This document shows, in pieces, positions 41,830 to 49,560 of a DNA stretch of 64,000 bases. The notes under the pieces were generated by a model. The model was not told the origin of the DNA, made no database searches, and saw only the letters and a list, made by a program, of their open reading frames with translations. A program made the translations under genes and the position numbers. How positions within the stretch are numbered: the first letter of the stretch is position 1; every line of letters starts with the position of its first letter. Source of the stretch: Haploplasma axanthum (GTDB lineage: Bacteria > Bacillota_I > Bacilli_A > Acholeplasmatales > Acholeplasmataceae); NCBI RefSeq assembly GCF_900660745.1, contig NZ_LR215048.1:1364001-1428000 (forward strand). The letters are read 5' to 3'.

Positions 41830-42774
41830 TTATTGTTCTCCTTTTTTATTTTTAATTGTTTCTAATACACGTTCCCAATTTGGAATAATCCATCTTGTAA
41901 TAAATTCATCTGAATAATTTTGAACCAGCACACTTAATTCATAGTGTCCTTTTTCTGCTACTACTTCTTGTAATTCAAGTTCACTAATCCCAGCATCAAC
42001 AATCATCTTGTTTAGTCTTTGAACAGTTAAGCTTAGTTCTGGTTCCTTTACAGGTTGTTCTAAGCCTTCAAATAAATGAGCAATTGATTTAAAATCAAGT
42101 TCTAACTCTTCTCGTAAATCAAAGCGGTTCTTTGCATCGTATGTTGGGTTATGAGTTGTATATAAAACTCTTTTTCCGCCTTGTGCTTTCCTACGATTAC
42201 TTTCTGTTGTAACTACATAAATCTTGTAGTTGGTAAAGAATAGCGCGTCTGACCATTCCTTAATTACTGGCGCTACCTGTTTCGTTAGTTTCATTTCATA
42301 TCTATCGAATGCACCTTGCTCTTCTGGAAGCTCAAACTTGCGAGGCTTTGCATGGGCAGTAATAACAACATTAATACCCGCTTCTATTACTTGGTCGAAC
42401 AAGGTTAATAGTTTTGTATATTCATCAAGTAGATAGACATAGCCCTTACCGTAACCAAAATCCTCAATGTTATTTTTTCTATACTTTTCAGTTACTGCAT
42501 TAATACATAAAGTTTCTGACCAATCTGCAGTATCTAAAACTAACGTTTTACAAATTGTAGGATTCTTAATAACCTCTTTGACTATTAGTAATAATTCATC
42601 CCATGACTTATTACATTTGATTCTTCTAACATCTAAATTGCTTGTACCACCCTCGGTATCTATAAATAGTGGGTCAGGGAACTTGCTGGCAAAGGTAGAT
42701 TTACCTATGCCTTCTGGACCATAAATCACTACTTTTAGTGGTCTTTTTTCTTTTCCTTCAATAATTTTCAACAT
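41830..42774 (-). CDS. Phage RecA-like ATPase (Sak4-type / AAA_24)
   Basis: This 314-residue ATPase has Walker A GPEGIGKST (about residue 19) and Walker B TLVLDTADW, followed by VVITAHAKP. It resembles phage nucleotide-binding proteins of the Sak4 group, which anneal DNA single strands. It lies between a Cas4-like nuclease and an SSB-like protein, a common phage recombination set. No frameshift. Confidence 0.87.
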   Translation of the reverse strand: MLKIIEGKEKRPLKVVIYGPEGIGKSTFASKFPDPLFIDTEGGTSNLDVRRIKCNKSWDELLLIVKEVIKNPTICKTLVLDTADWSETLCINAVTEKYRKNNIEDFGYGKGYVYLLDEYTKLLTLFDQVIEAGINVVITAHAKPRKFELPEEQGAFDRYEMKLTKQVAPVIKEWSDALFFTNYKIYVVTTESNRRKAQGGKRVLYTTHNPTYDAKNRFDLREELELDFKSIAHLFEGLEQPVKEPELSLTVQRLNKMIVDAGISELELQEVVAEKGHYELSVLVQNYSDEFITRWIIPNWERVLETIKNKKGEQ

Positions 42775-42776
42775 TC

Positions 42777-43964
42777 CTATTTGTCTCCTTCTTTTATAAT
42801 CTCTGCCTCTTTTCGAGGATCTTCATCTGGGACTAAACTTAACGAGCCCGTCTGCATTTCTAAGTGAGGTGCAATTAAACTATTAAATCTTTCTTTTCCT
42901 AATCGTTTAGTTAATTCGGTTATCCCTGCCACTTTGCTTTCAACATATGGATCAATTTCTAAACTTTTGCAAATTTTAATTACCGCATCTTCATTAACGA
43001 TCTTTCTACTGCCCTTACCATAAACTAATTTAAATCCGTTCCACTTGTGTCCATCTATCGCTTTCTTAAGTACATGTTTTTTTAAGTCTTCTGCATACTT
43101 TATGAATTCATCAAGTTTTGGTAGGATTTCCTCAATTTCTTTATCCGTTAATAAATTAAATGCTTTGTTCATTTCTTGTGTAATCTCAAGATTTACTTCA
43201 GCTCTTTTACTGCATACAGCATTTGCTGAACAATATCTACAATGTTTGCCTGGATTAGCTTCCGGATTTTCTTCTTTAGTTCTAATAACTGCAGGGCGTA
43301 GAACCATCGCTTCAAACACTAGTAAATCGTCTATATCCATTTCATATTCATTTGTATTTGAAATTACCGGTTGATAAACTATTAATCTTACCTTTTTGAT
43401 TGGATATAAATCTTTGTATGCTTTATAGAAATAAAGTGCATAAATTCCTAATTGTGAATTAAACATTTTAGTTTCATCATCAAATGTATAAACTGGTATC
43501 CTTCCAGTTTTTAAATCAATTACAGTGAGGGTTCCACCATTCATAGATGAGATGATTCCACAATCTAATGTCCCTTTAGCATCTTCATCAAAGTCCATCT
43601 TTAAAAGCTGCTCAATAATAATTAATGGTTTCTCACCAGATCTTGTTTTTTCAAACTCAAATGTATTAACAACAAAATCTGCATAACCATCAGCAATCTC
43701 CTGCATCTCAGGTGAATACATATCAAGCTCTTTAATTAACTCTTCTACCGGCTTACTTTCATTTTCATAATCAATAAGCTTTAAAGATTTATTAATTAAT
43801 GCTGAACTTAATTCATGACACTGAGTTCCAAATTCTGCTTGTGGGCTTATCTCTTCACCACTACCATCATTCAATAGAGTGCTGAGTGGACAATTTAGCC
43901 AAATATTACTTTTACTTGGACTATATTTTTTACTATGAGTCGTTGAACTATTTCCCACTTTCAT
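42777..43964 (-). CDS. DUF2800 Cas4-like PD-(D/E)XK exonuclease
   Basis: This 395-residue nuclease of the DUF2800/Cas4 type has the N-terminal SKSNIWLNCPLSTLL with the first Cys. The catalytic residues are in GTLDCGIIS and TVIDLKTGR (D ... DxK). The C-terminal cluster CRYCSANAVC offers the remaining iron-sulphur ligands. It resects DNA ends for recombination with the ATPase downstream. The start is ATG 43964 or GTG 43958; both lie close behind AAGGAGGTGATG. Confidence 0.88.
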   Translation of the reverse strand: MKVGNSSTTHSKKYSPSKSNIWLNCPLSTLLNDGSGEEISPQAEFGTQCHELSSALINKSLKLIDYENESKPVEELIKELDMYSPEMQEIADGYADFVVNTFEFEKTRSGEKPLIIIEQLLKMDFDEDAKGTLDCGIISSMNGGTLTVIDLKTGRIPVYTFDDETKMFNSQLGIYALYFYKAYKDLYPIKKVRLIVYQPVISNTNEYEMDIDDLLVFEAMVLRPAVIRTKEENPEANPGKHCRYCSANAVCSKRAEVNLEITQEMNKAFNLLTDKEIEEILPKLDEFIKYAEDLKKHVLKKAIDGHKWNGFKLVYGKGSRKIVNEDAVIKICKSLEIDPYVESKVAGITELTKRLGKERFNSLIAPHLEMQTGSLSLVPDEDPRKEAEIIKEGDK

Positions 43965-44106
43965 CACCTCCTTTATCTGGCTTGTCTTTTGGAGTTAACA
44001 TAATCTCCTGAGCCAAAACTTTACTGGTTTCACTAATAAGTAGTAATGTTTCTACAAGATCTTTATTAGTGAGACTTTTATCCTTGTCTTTTGGATCTTT
44101 TTCCAT
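43948..44106 (-). CDS. Small phage protein (52 aa)
   Basis: This ORF encodes 52 residues (MEKDPKDKDKSLTNKDLVET...), lysine- and glutamate-rich with one amphipathic helix. It starts at ATG 44106 with GCGAGG upstream, and its end overlaps the DUF2800 start by 17 bases, so translational coupling is likely. Small charged proteins in this position are common ahead of DUF2800 genes. Function unknown. Confidence 0.65.
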   Translation of the reverse strand: MEKDPKDKDKSLTNKDLVETLLLISETSKVLAQEIMLTPKDKPDKGGDESGK

Positions 44107-44141
44107 TCTTCTATCCTCGCTTTCTAATGGGGATTATTTCC

Positions 44142-44158
44142 CCTCAAAGGTTAATGGC
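44142..44158. repeat. 17-bp exact repeat, copy 2 (CCTCAAAGGTTAATGGC)
   Basis: Identical to 14370-14386 and in the same orientation. It lies upstream of the 44106 gene, next to a GGGG/CCCC hairpin (44129-44143) and a CCGG-bounded dyad (44156-44180). Confidence 0.6.
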
Positions 44159-44183
44159 CGGTAGAGTTATAAAAAACCGGATT

Positions 44184-44714
44184 TTATCTAAACTTTGTTG
44201 CTTTTTCTTTTAATTTTTCAATTAACCTAACTCTTCTCTCTTGAACTGATGAAGTTGCCCTATTAATTGCTACACCAATTTGTGCATCTGTATATCCTTC
44301 AAAATGAAGTCTAATAATTGTTTGTTCTATCTCTTTAAACTCAGATATTAATTCCCATAAGTAATCCACAAGATCCTCTTCTTGTTGTTTTTCTATATTT
44401 TCTGCATAAGAAGGATCTGGAAATTCATAATTATATTTATCTTTTAGGTCATCCATTGAAACAGGACACTTTTCTCTTGCTCTGTTTTCTCTTCTTTGCT
44501 CATTCCTATTTAGATTTCGATGTTTATGAAAATACTCCTCAGTACATGGAACAAATCTTCTATGTCCATCAATGTCTATAAAATGTATCCAATTTGTTAA
44601 TCTGATACCTTGTTCGTCAAATATTCCTTTATCAATTTCTTTTTTTAATACTTCTAAATCTCCATATCCATAAATATTTGGATACATATCTTTTTCTTTT
44701 TTTGTTTTATTCAT
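44184..44714 (-). CDS. Phage early regulator with sigma-70 region-4-like HTH
   Basis: This 176-residue protein has a helical N-terminal part and a basic middle (RNLNRNEQRRENRAREK). The C-terminal HTH is FEGYTDAQIGVAINRATSSVQERRVRLIEKLK, resembling sigma-70 region 4. It is the first gene of the leftward phage operon, downstream of a long structured leader (44715-45000). It may control early transcription. The start ATG 44714 follows GGAGG. Confidence 0.78.
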   Translation of the reverse strand: MNKTKKEKDMYPNIYGYGDLEVLKKEIDKGIFDEQGIRLTNWIHFIDIDGHRRFVPCTEEYFHKHRNLNRNEQRRENRAREKCPVSMDDLKDKYNYEFPDPSYAENIEKQQEEDLVDYLWELISEFKEIEQTIIRLHFEGYTDAQIGVAINRATSSVQERRVRLIEKLKEKATKFR

Positions 44715-44779
44715 TAAAAAAACCTCCGCTTCAGTGTTAATCCTGAAATGAAGGCTTCTTAATAGATCAAGGCATGTAG

Positions 44780-44960
44780 AAAAAACGGATTACAAAAACC
44801 TTGAAATTTCGGATTTCTCCATTTCAAATGTTTGTATCCACTCTTTCCTTATAAGAGTTGATCTTGATTAAATTTCATTCATTGAAATTAAGGACCGTTT
44901 GCTGCAGCAACGGAAGTAAATGAATGTTTGAAAGAACGATAATACTATTAGCTTCTTTCA
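44780..44960 (-). ncRNA. Candidate structured RNA / leader with terminal hairpin
   Basis: On the minus strand, five stems follow one another. (1) TGAAAGAA/TTCTTTCA (44929-44960). (2) CATTCATT/AATGAATG (44876-44926) enclosing CCGTTGC/GCAAACGG (44895-44913). (3) AATTTCA/TGAAATT (44871-44889), which shares bases with the outer stem of (2) and so excludes it. (4) ACTCTT/AAGAGT (44840-44858). (5) A long terminator-like hairpin (44787-44839) followed by GTTTTTT. This could be a small RNA or an attenuating leader of the gene at 44714. No known family recognised. Confidence 0.55.
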
Positions 44961-45000
44961 TCACTATTCTACATCTTAAATACTTGATAAAAAACGTCCA

Positions 45001-45033
45001 GCAGCCGGCAATAGTCGGCACCGAGACGGCAGA
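45001..45033. other. GC-rich island in the divergent control region
   Basis: About 33 bases with three spaced CGGCA units (CCGGCA, TCGGCA, ACGGCA) in otherwise AT-rich DNA. Read on the minus strand, it is followed by GGACGTTTTTT, so it may be part of a terminator or RNA stem. It may equally be a cluster of operator half-sites. Confidence 0.45.
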
Positions 45034-45142
45034 ATTAAATCAGTTTTTTAAAAGTGCAAAAAATAGTATTAACATTACCTATAAACAAAATTAAATATAT
45101 GTTTTTTTGTAATATTATTGCTGTTTTAGTTAGTTGATTAGA

Positions 45143-45171
45143 TTGTGAAAAAACCGCTTACATGATATAAT
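45143..45171 (+). promoter_or_regulatory. Promoter of the regulator-Hachiman operon
   Basis: TTGTGA (45143-45148) and TATAAT (45166-45171) are 17 bases apart, 37 bases upstream of the HTH gene start. It is the only strong consensus match in the gap. Confidence 0.75.
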
Positions 45172-45208
45172 TTAATAAAATAAACATGAAAATGAGGAGG
45201 AATTATAG

Positions 45209-45412
45209 ATGACATTCTCATATAACAAATTATGGAAACTTTTAATAGACCATAAGATGATAAAAAAAGATCTAATGGACAAAGCAAAGATCAATGCCAC
45301 TACTATGTCTAACATGAGTAAAGGGAAGTCGGTCAGTCTTGAAACATTGGGTCGTATTTGCAAAGCGCTAAATTGTAATATTGGCGATATCGTTGATTTT
45401 ATCAATGATTAA
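45209..45412 (+). CDS. Small Cro/CI-type HTH regulator ahead of the defence genes
   Basis: This 67-residue single-domain XRE-like regulator (HTH_26 type) contains IKKDLMDKAKINATTMSNMSKG as helices 1-3. It has a strong ribosome site (GAGGAGG). It is divergent from the phage early operon and cotranscribed with the defence genes 26 bases downstream. It could repress its own promoter and perhaps the phage early promoter. The prophage otherwise has no visible CI-type repressor. Confidence 0.85.
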   Translation: MTFSYNKLWKLLIDHKMIKKDLMDKAKINATTMSNMSKGKSVSLETLGRICKALNCNIGDIVDFIND

Positions 45413-45438
45413 TTTTATCTGAAAAGAGGTGATTATAT

Positions 45439-46893
45439 TTGAAAAAATTATGTCTCGGTACTCTTCTTCGTATATTATGTGATGCTAGAATACCCACTTC
45501 AAAGCAATACTTATTTTTAAATGATCTATTATCTACTGTAAAATCTGATCCTAGTTATATTGACTCTAAGGCTCAAAGTGCTTTATTATCTGGCAAAAAC
45601 AATCTTACACATTATGATGATATTTTAACTTGTGATAAAGATAGACTAAAAGATAAATTTGAAAATAATATTAAACCTTATTTTAACGAAGATAGTCAAA
45701 AACTAATTATTATATGTATCCAGGATGTTCTAAAAGAGGATACAGCTATTAAAGAAACTGATAATATAGGTTTTGAAACTGATGGATATACTAAACAAGA
45801 CATAATCACTAAACAAATATTTCCATTTTCAGAGTTTTTAACAAATGTATATTATTATTGCACCACAGAAGTTGAGAACATTCCATATAAGGCTAATATT
45901 GCTGAAATTAAAGATTATACCAAAAAACAGACTGGTAGAATTAATGATGTTCAACTAGAGACCGCTGTAACTCACGTTAGTTCAAAAGTTAAATTATCAT
46001 TAGATCCACAACCATTCAGCACGGTTTTTAAAGAAGTTAAATATCTTAAACTTGCCATACCAAATCCTAACGATTTAAAAATTTATAGATTAGATGTAAC
46101 GAACAGCAAAATTGACTATAATAAATTACACGGTTTTATTGCTGATAACATTGGAAGATATATTTATTCACGAGGATCTCGAAATCGCTATAATTTAGAG
46201 AAAAATTCAATGCACTTAGCAATAAAAACATTAAGGGCTTATCACGATAGAGTTAGAAAAACACCAACTACAAATCACTTTAATGAAATCATGCTATATT
46301 CATTTCTTGAATGCATTTTAGGTGCACCTAAAATTTTTTCAAAGATGGAATTACAAAACAAAAGTGGCATGTATGATAGCCTTTCATCAGGAATCCATAT
46401 AAATACTTTTAAAAATGGTGGAATGTTTTTTAATCAACTTATTTTTGGAGCTACTGATACAATAGAAAATTTAGAAGACGCAGTGGATAACGCTTTAAAT
46501 CAAGTATTATCTATACAATCTGCTTCAAGTAGTGAGTATGAATTTTTAGAAAACACAATCTTAAACAATGAATTTGATGTTGAAACCAATAAAGCTTTAG
46601 AGAGTATGATTATCCCTGAAAAGGGATCAGGATTAACAAAACCTGATAATGCTTTTGGCTTATTTTTAGGATATACAGTGAAAACTCCTTATGAACCTGA
46701 TAATACTATTTACTCTGCAAATCTAGAAGCGCAAATGGATATAGATATAACCAATATTTCTACATACTTAGAAAAAAGAATCACAGCTTTAAAGTTATTG
46801 AACTATTCATTTTATGTTTATGTGCTTCCACTAAATGATGCCATAATTGACAAAGAAACTATAATGAAAAATGCATTGGAGGTGAGTAAGTAA
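45439..46893 (+). CDS. hamA: HamA-like protein (DUF1837), long variant with altered nuclease motif
   Basis: The product has 484 residues from TTG 45439 behind AAGAGGTGAT. The C-terminal ~290 residues follow the DUF1837/HamA pattern: FNEIMLYSFLECILGAPKIFSKM (E283, K302), then SSGIHI, then QLIFGATDTIENLEDAVDNAL. In the family as I remember it, these last two read GxDGxH and GExKxY (the D-ExK nuclease site). Here Ser317 and A338-T339-D340 stand there instead. The N-terminal ~190 residues are an extension not seen in typical ~300-aa HamA. It overlaps hamB by one base. Hachiman HamA-HamB complexes sense damaged or phage DNA. Confidence 0.72.
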   Translation: MKKLCLGTLLRILCDARIPTSKQYLFLNDLLSTVKSDPSYIDSKAQSALLSGKNNLTHYDDILTCDKDRLKDKFENNIKPYFNEDSQKLIIICIQDVLKEDTAIKETDNIGFETDGYTKQDIITKQIFPFSEFLTNVYYYCTTEVENIPYKANIAEIKDYTKKQTGRINDVQLETAVTHVSSKVKLSLDPQPFSTVFKEVKYLKLAIPNPNDLKIYRLDVTNSKIDYNKLHGFIADNIGRYIYSRGSRNRYNLEKNSMHLAIKTLRAYHDRVRKTPTTNHFNEIMLYSFLECILGAPKIFSKMELQNKSGMYDSLSSGIHINTFKNGGMFFNQLIFGATDTIENLEDAVDNALNQVLSIQSASSSEYEFLENTILNNEFDVETNKALESMIIPEKGSGLTKPDNAFGLFLGYTVKTPYEPDNTIYSANLEAQMDIDITNISTYLEKRITALKLLNYSFYVYVLPLNDAIIDKETIMKNALEVSK

Positions 46894-49499
46894 TGAAACC
46901 TCGTTATGCAACTCTTGGTGAACATATATATTATAAACTTGAAGAAAATGAGTATTTAAACGAGCTCTATGAAATCATCTTATTTAATTACTCAATGGAT
47001 TTAATGGGTTCACCACAAAGAAAAAAACCTATAAAAAAAGAGCATGCTTTGCGTTTTGCTGACATACTCTCTAAATCATATGGACAACCCAACTCTGAAA
47101 AACATCGTGCTTGGGCTCAAGAAATAATTGCTTTATTAAACGCAACATACTCTGATGATGCAGTAATAAAAGCATATGCTACTTCTGTTTTGGCAAACAT
47201 TGGTAATTACCGTGGATTACAACTTATTAAAACTAAATATAAAAACACTTCATTTTTGGATGAACTTTACCAGAGTTTTGATCTTGATTATCTTAAAATA
47301 CCACATCAGGAAAATATGTATTTTTTTCATCCTCAAAAAGAGATATACGATCATTTGAGTGACAAATCTTTTTCTTATTCTGGTCCAACTTCAATGGGCA
47401 AATCACTTGTAATGAGAACCTTTATTAAAGACAAAATAATGAATGATTTTAAAGGTAATTTTGCAATTTTAGTTCCCACTAAGGCGTTAATTAGCGAAAT
47501 ATCTTCAAACATTATTAAAATTGATTTACAAGATGAGCTTAGTAATAAAAATTACAAAGTGGTTACATCAGGAAACTCACTATTTTTTAAACAAGAAAAC
47601 TTAAACTATATTATGGTTATGACACCAGAAAGGCTGTTGTATACTTTAATATCTTATCCTGAAATGTCAGTGGATTATCTTTTTATTGATGAAGCACATA
47701 AACTGTCAGAAGCGGATGGTAGAGCCACTTTTTACTTTAAAGTTACCGATATGTTAATAGAGAGACCAAGAAAACCTCGCGTTATTTTAGCATCACCAAA
47801 TATACCAAATCCAGAAATATATCTTGATGCACTCCCGAGCGAACAAATTAATAATCCTACATATTTAAGAACAACTTTTACTCCAGTTAGCCAAATGAAG
47901 TATGTTTTAGATACAGTATCTAAAGAATTTAAAGTCTTTAATGAGCGCACTAATAAAAAGGACCCTTTCAAAACTATCTATTCGTTAAATGAAGCAGATA
48001 CAACTCTTGTTTTAATTCAAAAGATTATACAAAAAGACCTAAATAAATCTAACATTGTTTACTGTTCTGGAAGAGATAGAACTGTAGAAATGGCCAGAGA
48101 TTTCGCTAAATCGCTCCCGTATTTAGATAACAAAATACTAAACGATCTAGCAAAAGAGATCGAGGATGAAATTCATTCAGATTATTATTTAGCAGATATC
48201 ATAAGAAAAGGCGTCTCTTATCATGTTGGATATTTACCTCTATATATAAGGTCCAAAATTGAAGATCTTTATAGGAATAGAGATATCAAAACAATTTTCT
48301 GCACTTCTACTCTTATTGAAGGAGTAAATCTTCCTGCCGATAATCTTATAGTAATAAGTGTGAGAATAGGTCGAAAGGGAAACATGAACCAAGTAGAATT
48401 CAAAAACTTATTGGGACGTGTTGGAAGAATTGAATACAATCTTTATGGTAATGTATTTATTATTCGCGACTCTAATATGGCTGAAAAAACAATGAATAAC
48501 CTTCTTCTAAATGATGTGGAAAATCAAGAAATATCCCTAAAAACACAATTAAATAATGAAACTAAAGAATACATTATAAATCAGTTTTTAAATGGGAGTT
48601 CACAACTGAATCCTCTCCCAGAACAAAAGCCTAATGAATATGATTTAATGAGAAAAACTGGTCTCATTTTATTAAATGATATTACTAAAAATAGGAACAG
48701 TGTTGTGAGAAAACAATTTAGTCATTTACTTGATGAGCAAAAAATTGATACTATAAAATTATTGTTTGGAATAAATAATTCCACTAAACCAAAACCTGAT
48801 GATGATATTAATGTATCCTTAGATCAAACAGAAAATTTAATATCGGCTATTAACAATGGACTGAAGTATCCTGAGTTATTAGATGGCCGTGTTCAATACG
48901 ATGATTTAGTTAATTTTTTGTCGGAATTAAGAAAGATCTTTAAATGGGATGTCTATGAAAAAACAACACTGGGGCTTGGAGACAGAATAAAATATTATGC
49001 AGTTATACTTTCTCGATGGATGAATGAATATGGTTTAAGTTTTTTATTAAAAGAAACAATTGATCACGCAGCTGAAAATAATGGCTTTGTAAATAAAAAC
49101 TATGAACTTATACCTTATAATGGTTCACAAGAGCATAAAAACTTAATAATTGGTGATACTCTCCAAATTATAGAAAATGTTATTCTATTTAGTCTTGCTA
49201 ATTATTTTCTTAGATTTTCAACCGAGTATAAAAAATTAAAAACTAATAATGAACCCTTCGATAATGACTGGTATGAATATGTCGAGTTTGGTTCAACTAA
49301 CCAACTTACTATATTTTTCCAAAGAAACGGACTAACGAGAGAAACAGCGGATTACATTCGTAGACATCAAGAATATGTTATTTACACTCAACAGGGTTAT
49401 AAATTGAAGAAATCACTTCTTAATTGTGGAAAGAGATCTGTGGAGGATGAAATCGCAGATATATTATTTAACGTTCCAGAATTATTTATTAATGAATAA
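46893..49499 (+). CDS. hamB: HamB-like SF2 helicase of a Hachiman defence system
   Basis: This 868-residue superfamily-2 helicase has Walker A GPTSMGKS (residues 164-171), DEAH (266-269), motif III-like LASPNIPNP and motif VI LLGRVGRIEYN. The large C-terminal region (about residues 560-868) is helical and typical of HamB. Start ATG 46893 overlaps the hamA stop (TAATG) after GGAGGTGAG. It should use ATP to scan DNA and control HamA. All helicase motifs look intact even though the HamA active site does not. Confidence 0.85.
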   Translation: MKPRYATLGEHIYYKLEENEYLNELYEIILFNYSMDLMGSPQRKKPIKKEHALRFADILSKSYGQPNSEKHRAWAQEIIALLNATYSDDAVIKAYATSVLANIGNYRGLQLIKTKYKNTSFLDELYQSFDLDYLKIPHQENMYFFHPQKEIYDHLSDKSFSYSGPTSMGKSLVMRTFIKDKIMNDFKGNFAILVPTKALISEISSNIIKIDLQDELSNKNYKVVTSGNSLFFKQENLNYIMVMTPERLLYTLISYPEMSVDYLFIDEAHKLSEADGRATFYFKVTDMLIERPRKPRVILASPNIPNPEIYLDALPSEQINNPTYLRTTFTPVSQMKYVLDTVSKEFKVFNERTNKKDPFKTIYSLNEADTTLVLIQKIIQKDLNKSNIVYCSGRDRTVEMARDFAKSLPYLDNKILNDLAKEIEDEIHSDYYLADIIRKGVSYHVGYLPLYIRSKIEDLYRNRDIKTIFCTSTLIEGVNLPADNLIVISVRIGRKGNMNQVEFKNLLGRVGRIEYNLYGNVFIIRDSNMAEKTMNNLLLNDVENQEISLKTQLNNETKEYIINQFLNGSSQLNPLPEQKPNEYDLMRKTGLILLNDITKNRNSVVRKQFSHLLDEQKIDTIKLLFGINNSTKPKPDDDINVSLDQTENLISAINNGLKYPELLDGRVQYDDLVNFLSELRKIFKWDVYEKTTLGLGDRIKYYAVILSRWMNEYGLSFLLKETIDHAAENNGFVNKNYELIPYNGSQEHKNLIIGDTLQIIENVILFSLANYFLRFSTEYKKLKTNNEPFDNDWYEYVEFGSTNQLTIFFQRNGLTRETADYIRRHQEYVIYTQQGYKLKKSLLNCGKRSVEDEIADILFNVPELFINE

Positions 49500-49502
49500 A
49501 AA

Positions 49503-49537
49503 AAGCGACTCAACTCAATTTCAGAGCTGGGTCGCTT
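49503..49537. terminator. Terminator between hamB and the convergent 374-aa gene
   Basis: A 14-bp stem with one mismatch and one G-T pair (AAGCGACTCAACTC / GAGCTGGGTCGCTT) lies directly after the hamB stop, with A/T runs at both ends. It can terminate both convergent transcripts. Confidence 0.82.
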
Positions 49538-49560
49538 ATATTTTTGAAACAATTTTGTCT

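Larger units (their letters stand above)
10870..44714 (-). mobile_element. Prophage (HK97-fold, long non-contractile tail type), core region
   Basis: A continuous leftward block holds a sigma-like regulator, recombination and replication genes, RusA, a late regulator, a methylase, MetK, HNH, TerS, TerL, portal, protease, capsid, head-tail joining, tail, tape measure, tip, fibres and holins, followed by recombinases. Gene order and protein types are those of Siphoviridae-like phages with HK97 capsids. The ends are not proven. The left end may have been lost to Tn916, and the right end may extend through the defence genes to about 53.3 kb near tRNA-Leu. No tail-sheath gene is present. Confidence 0.9.

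Noticed and set aside
14370-44158. The 17-bp repeat as attL/attR of the prophage
   Set aside because: The recombinase operon would lie outside the repeats, and both copies sit in comparable leader positions upstream of minus-strand genes, which favours a regulatory or ribosome-site role.
45001-45060. Short resemblance to a Cas9 tracrRNA end (GGCACCGAG followed downstream by a T-run)
   Set aside because: The match is about nine bases, the expected hairpin partner is missing, and there is no cas gene, CRISPR repeat or anti-repeat in the window.
45439-49499. Toxin-antitoxin or retron system
   Set aside because: The SF2 helicase plus DUF1837 pairing is specific to Hachiman/AbpAB-type systems, and no reverse transcriptase is present.
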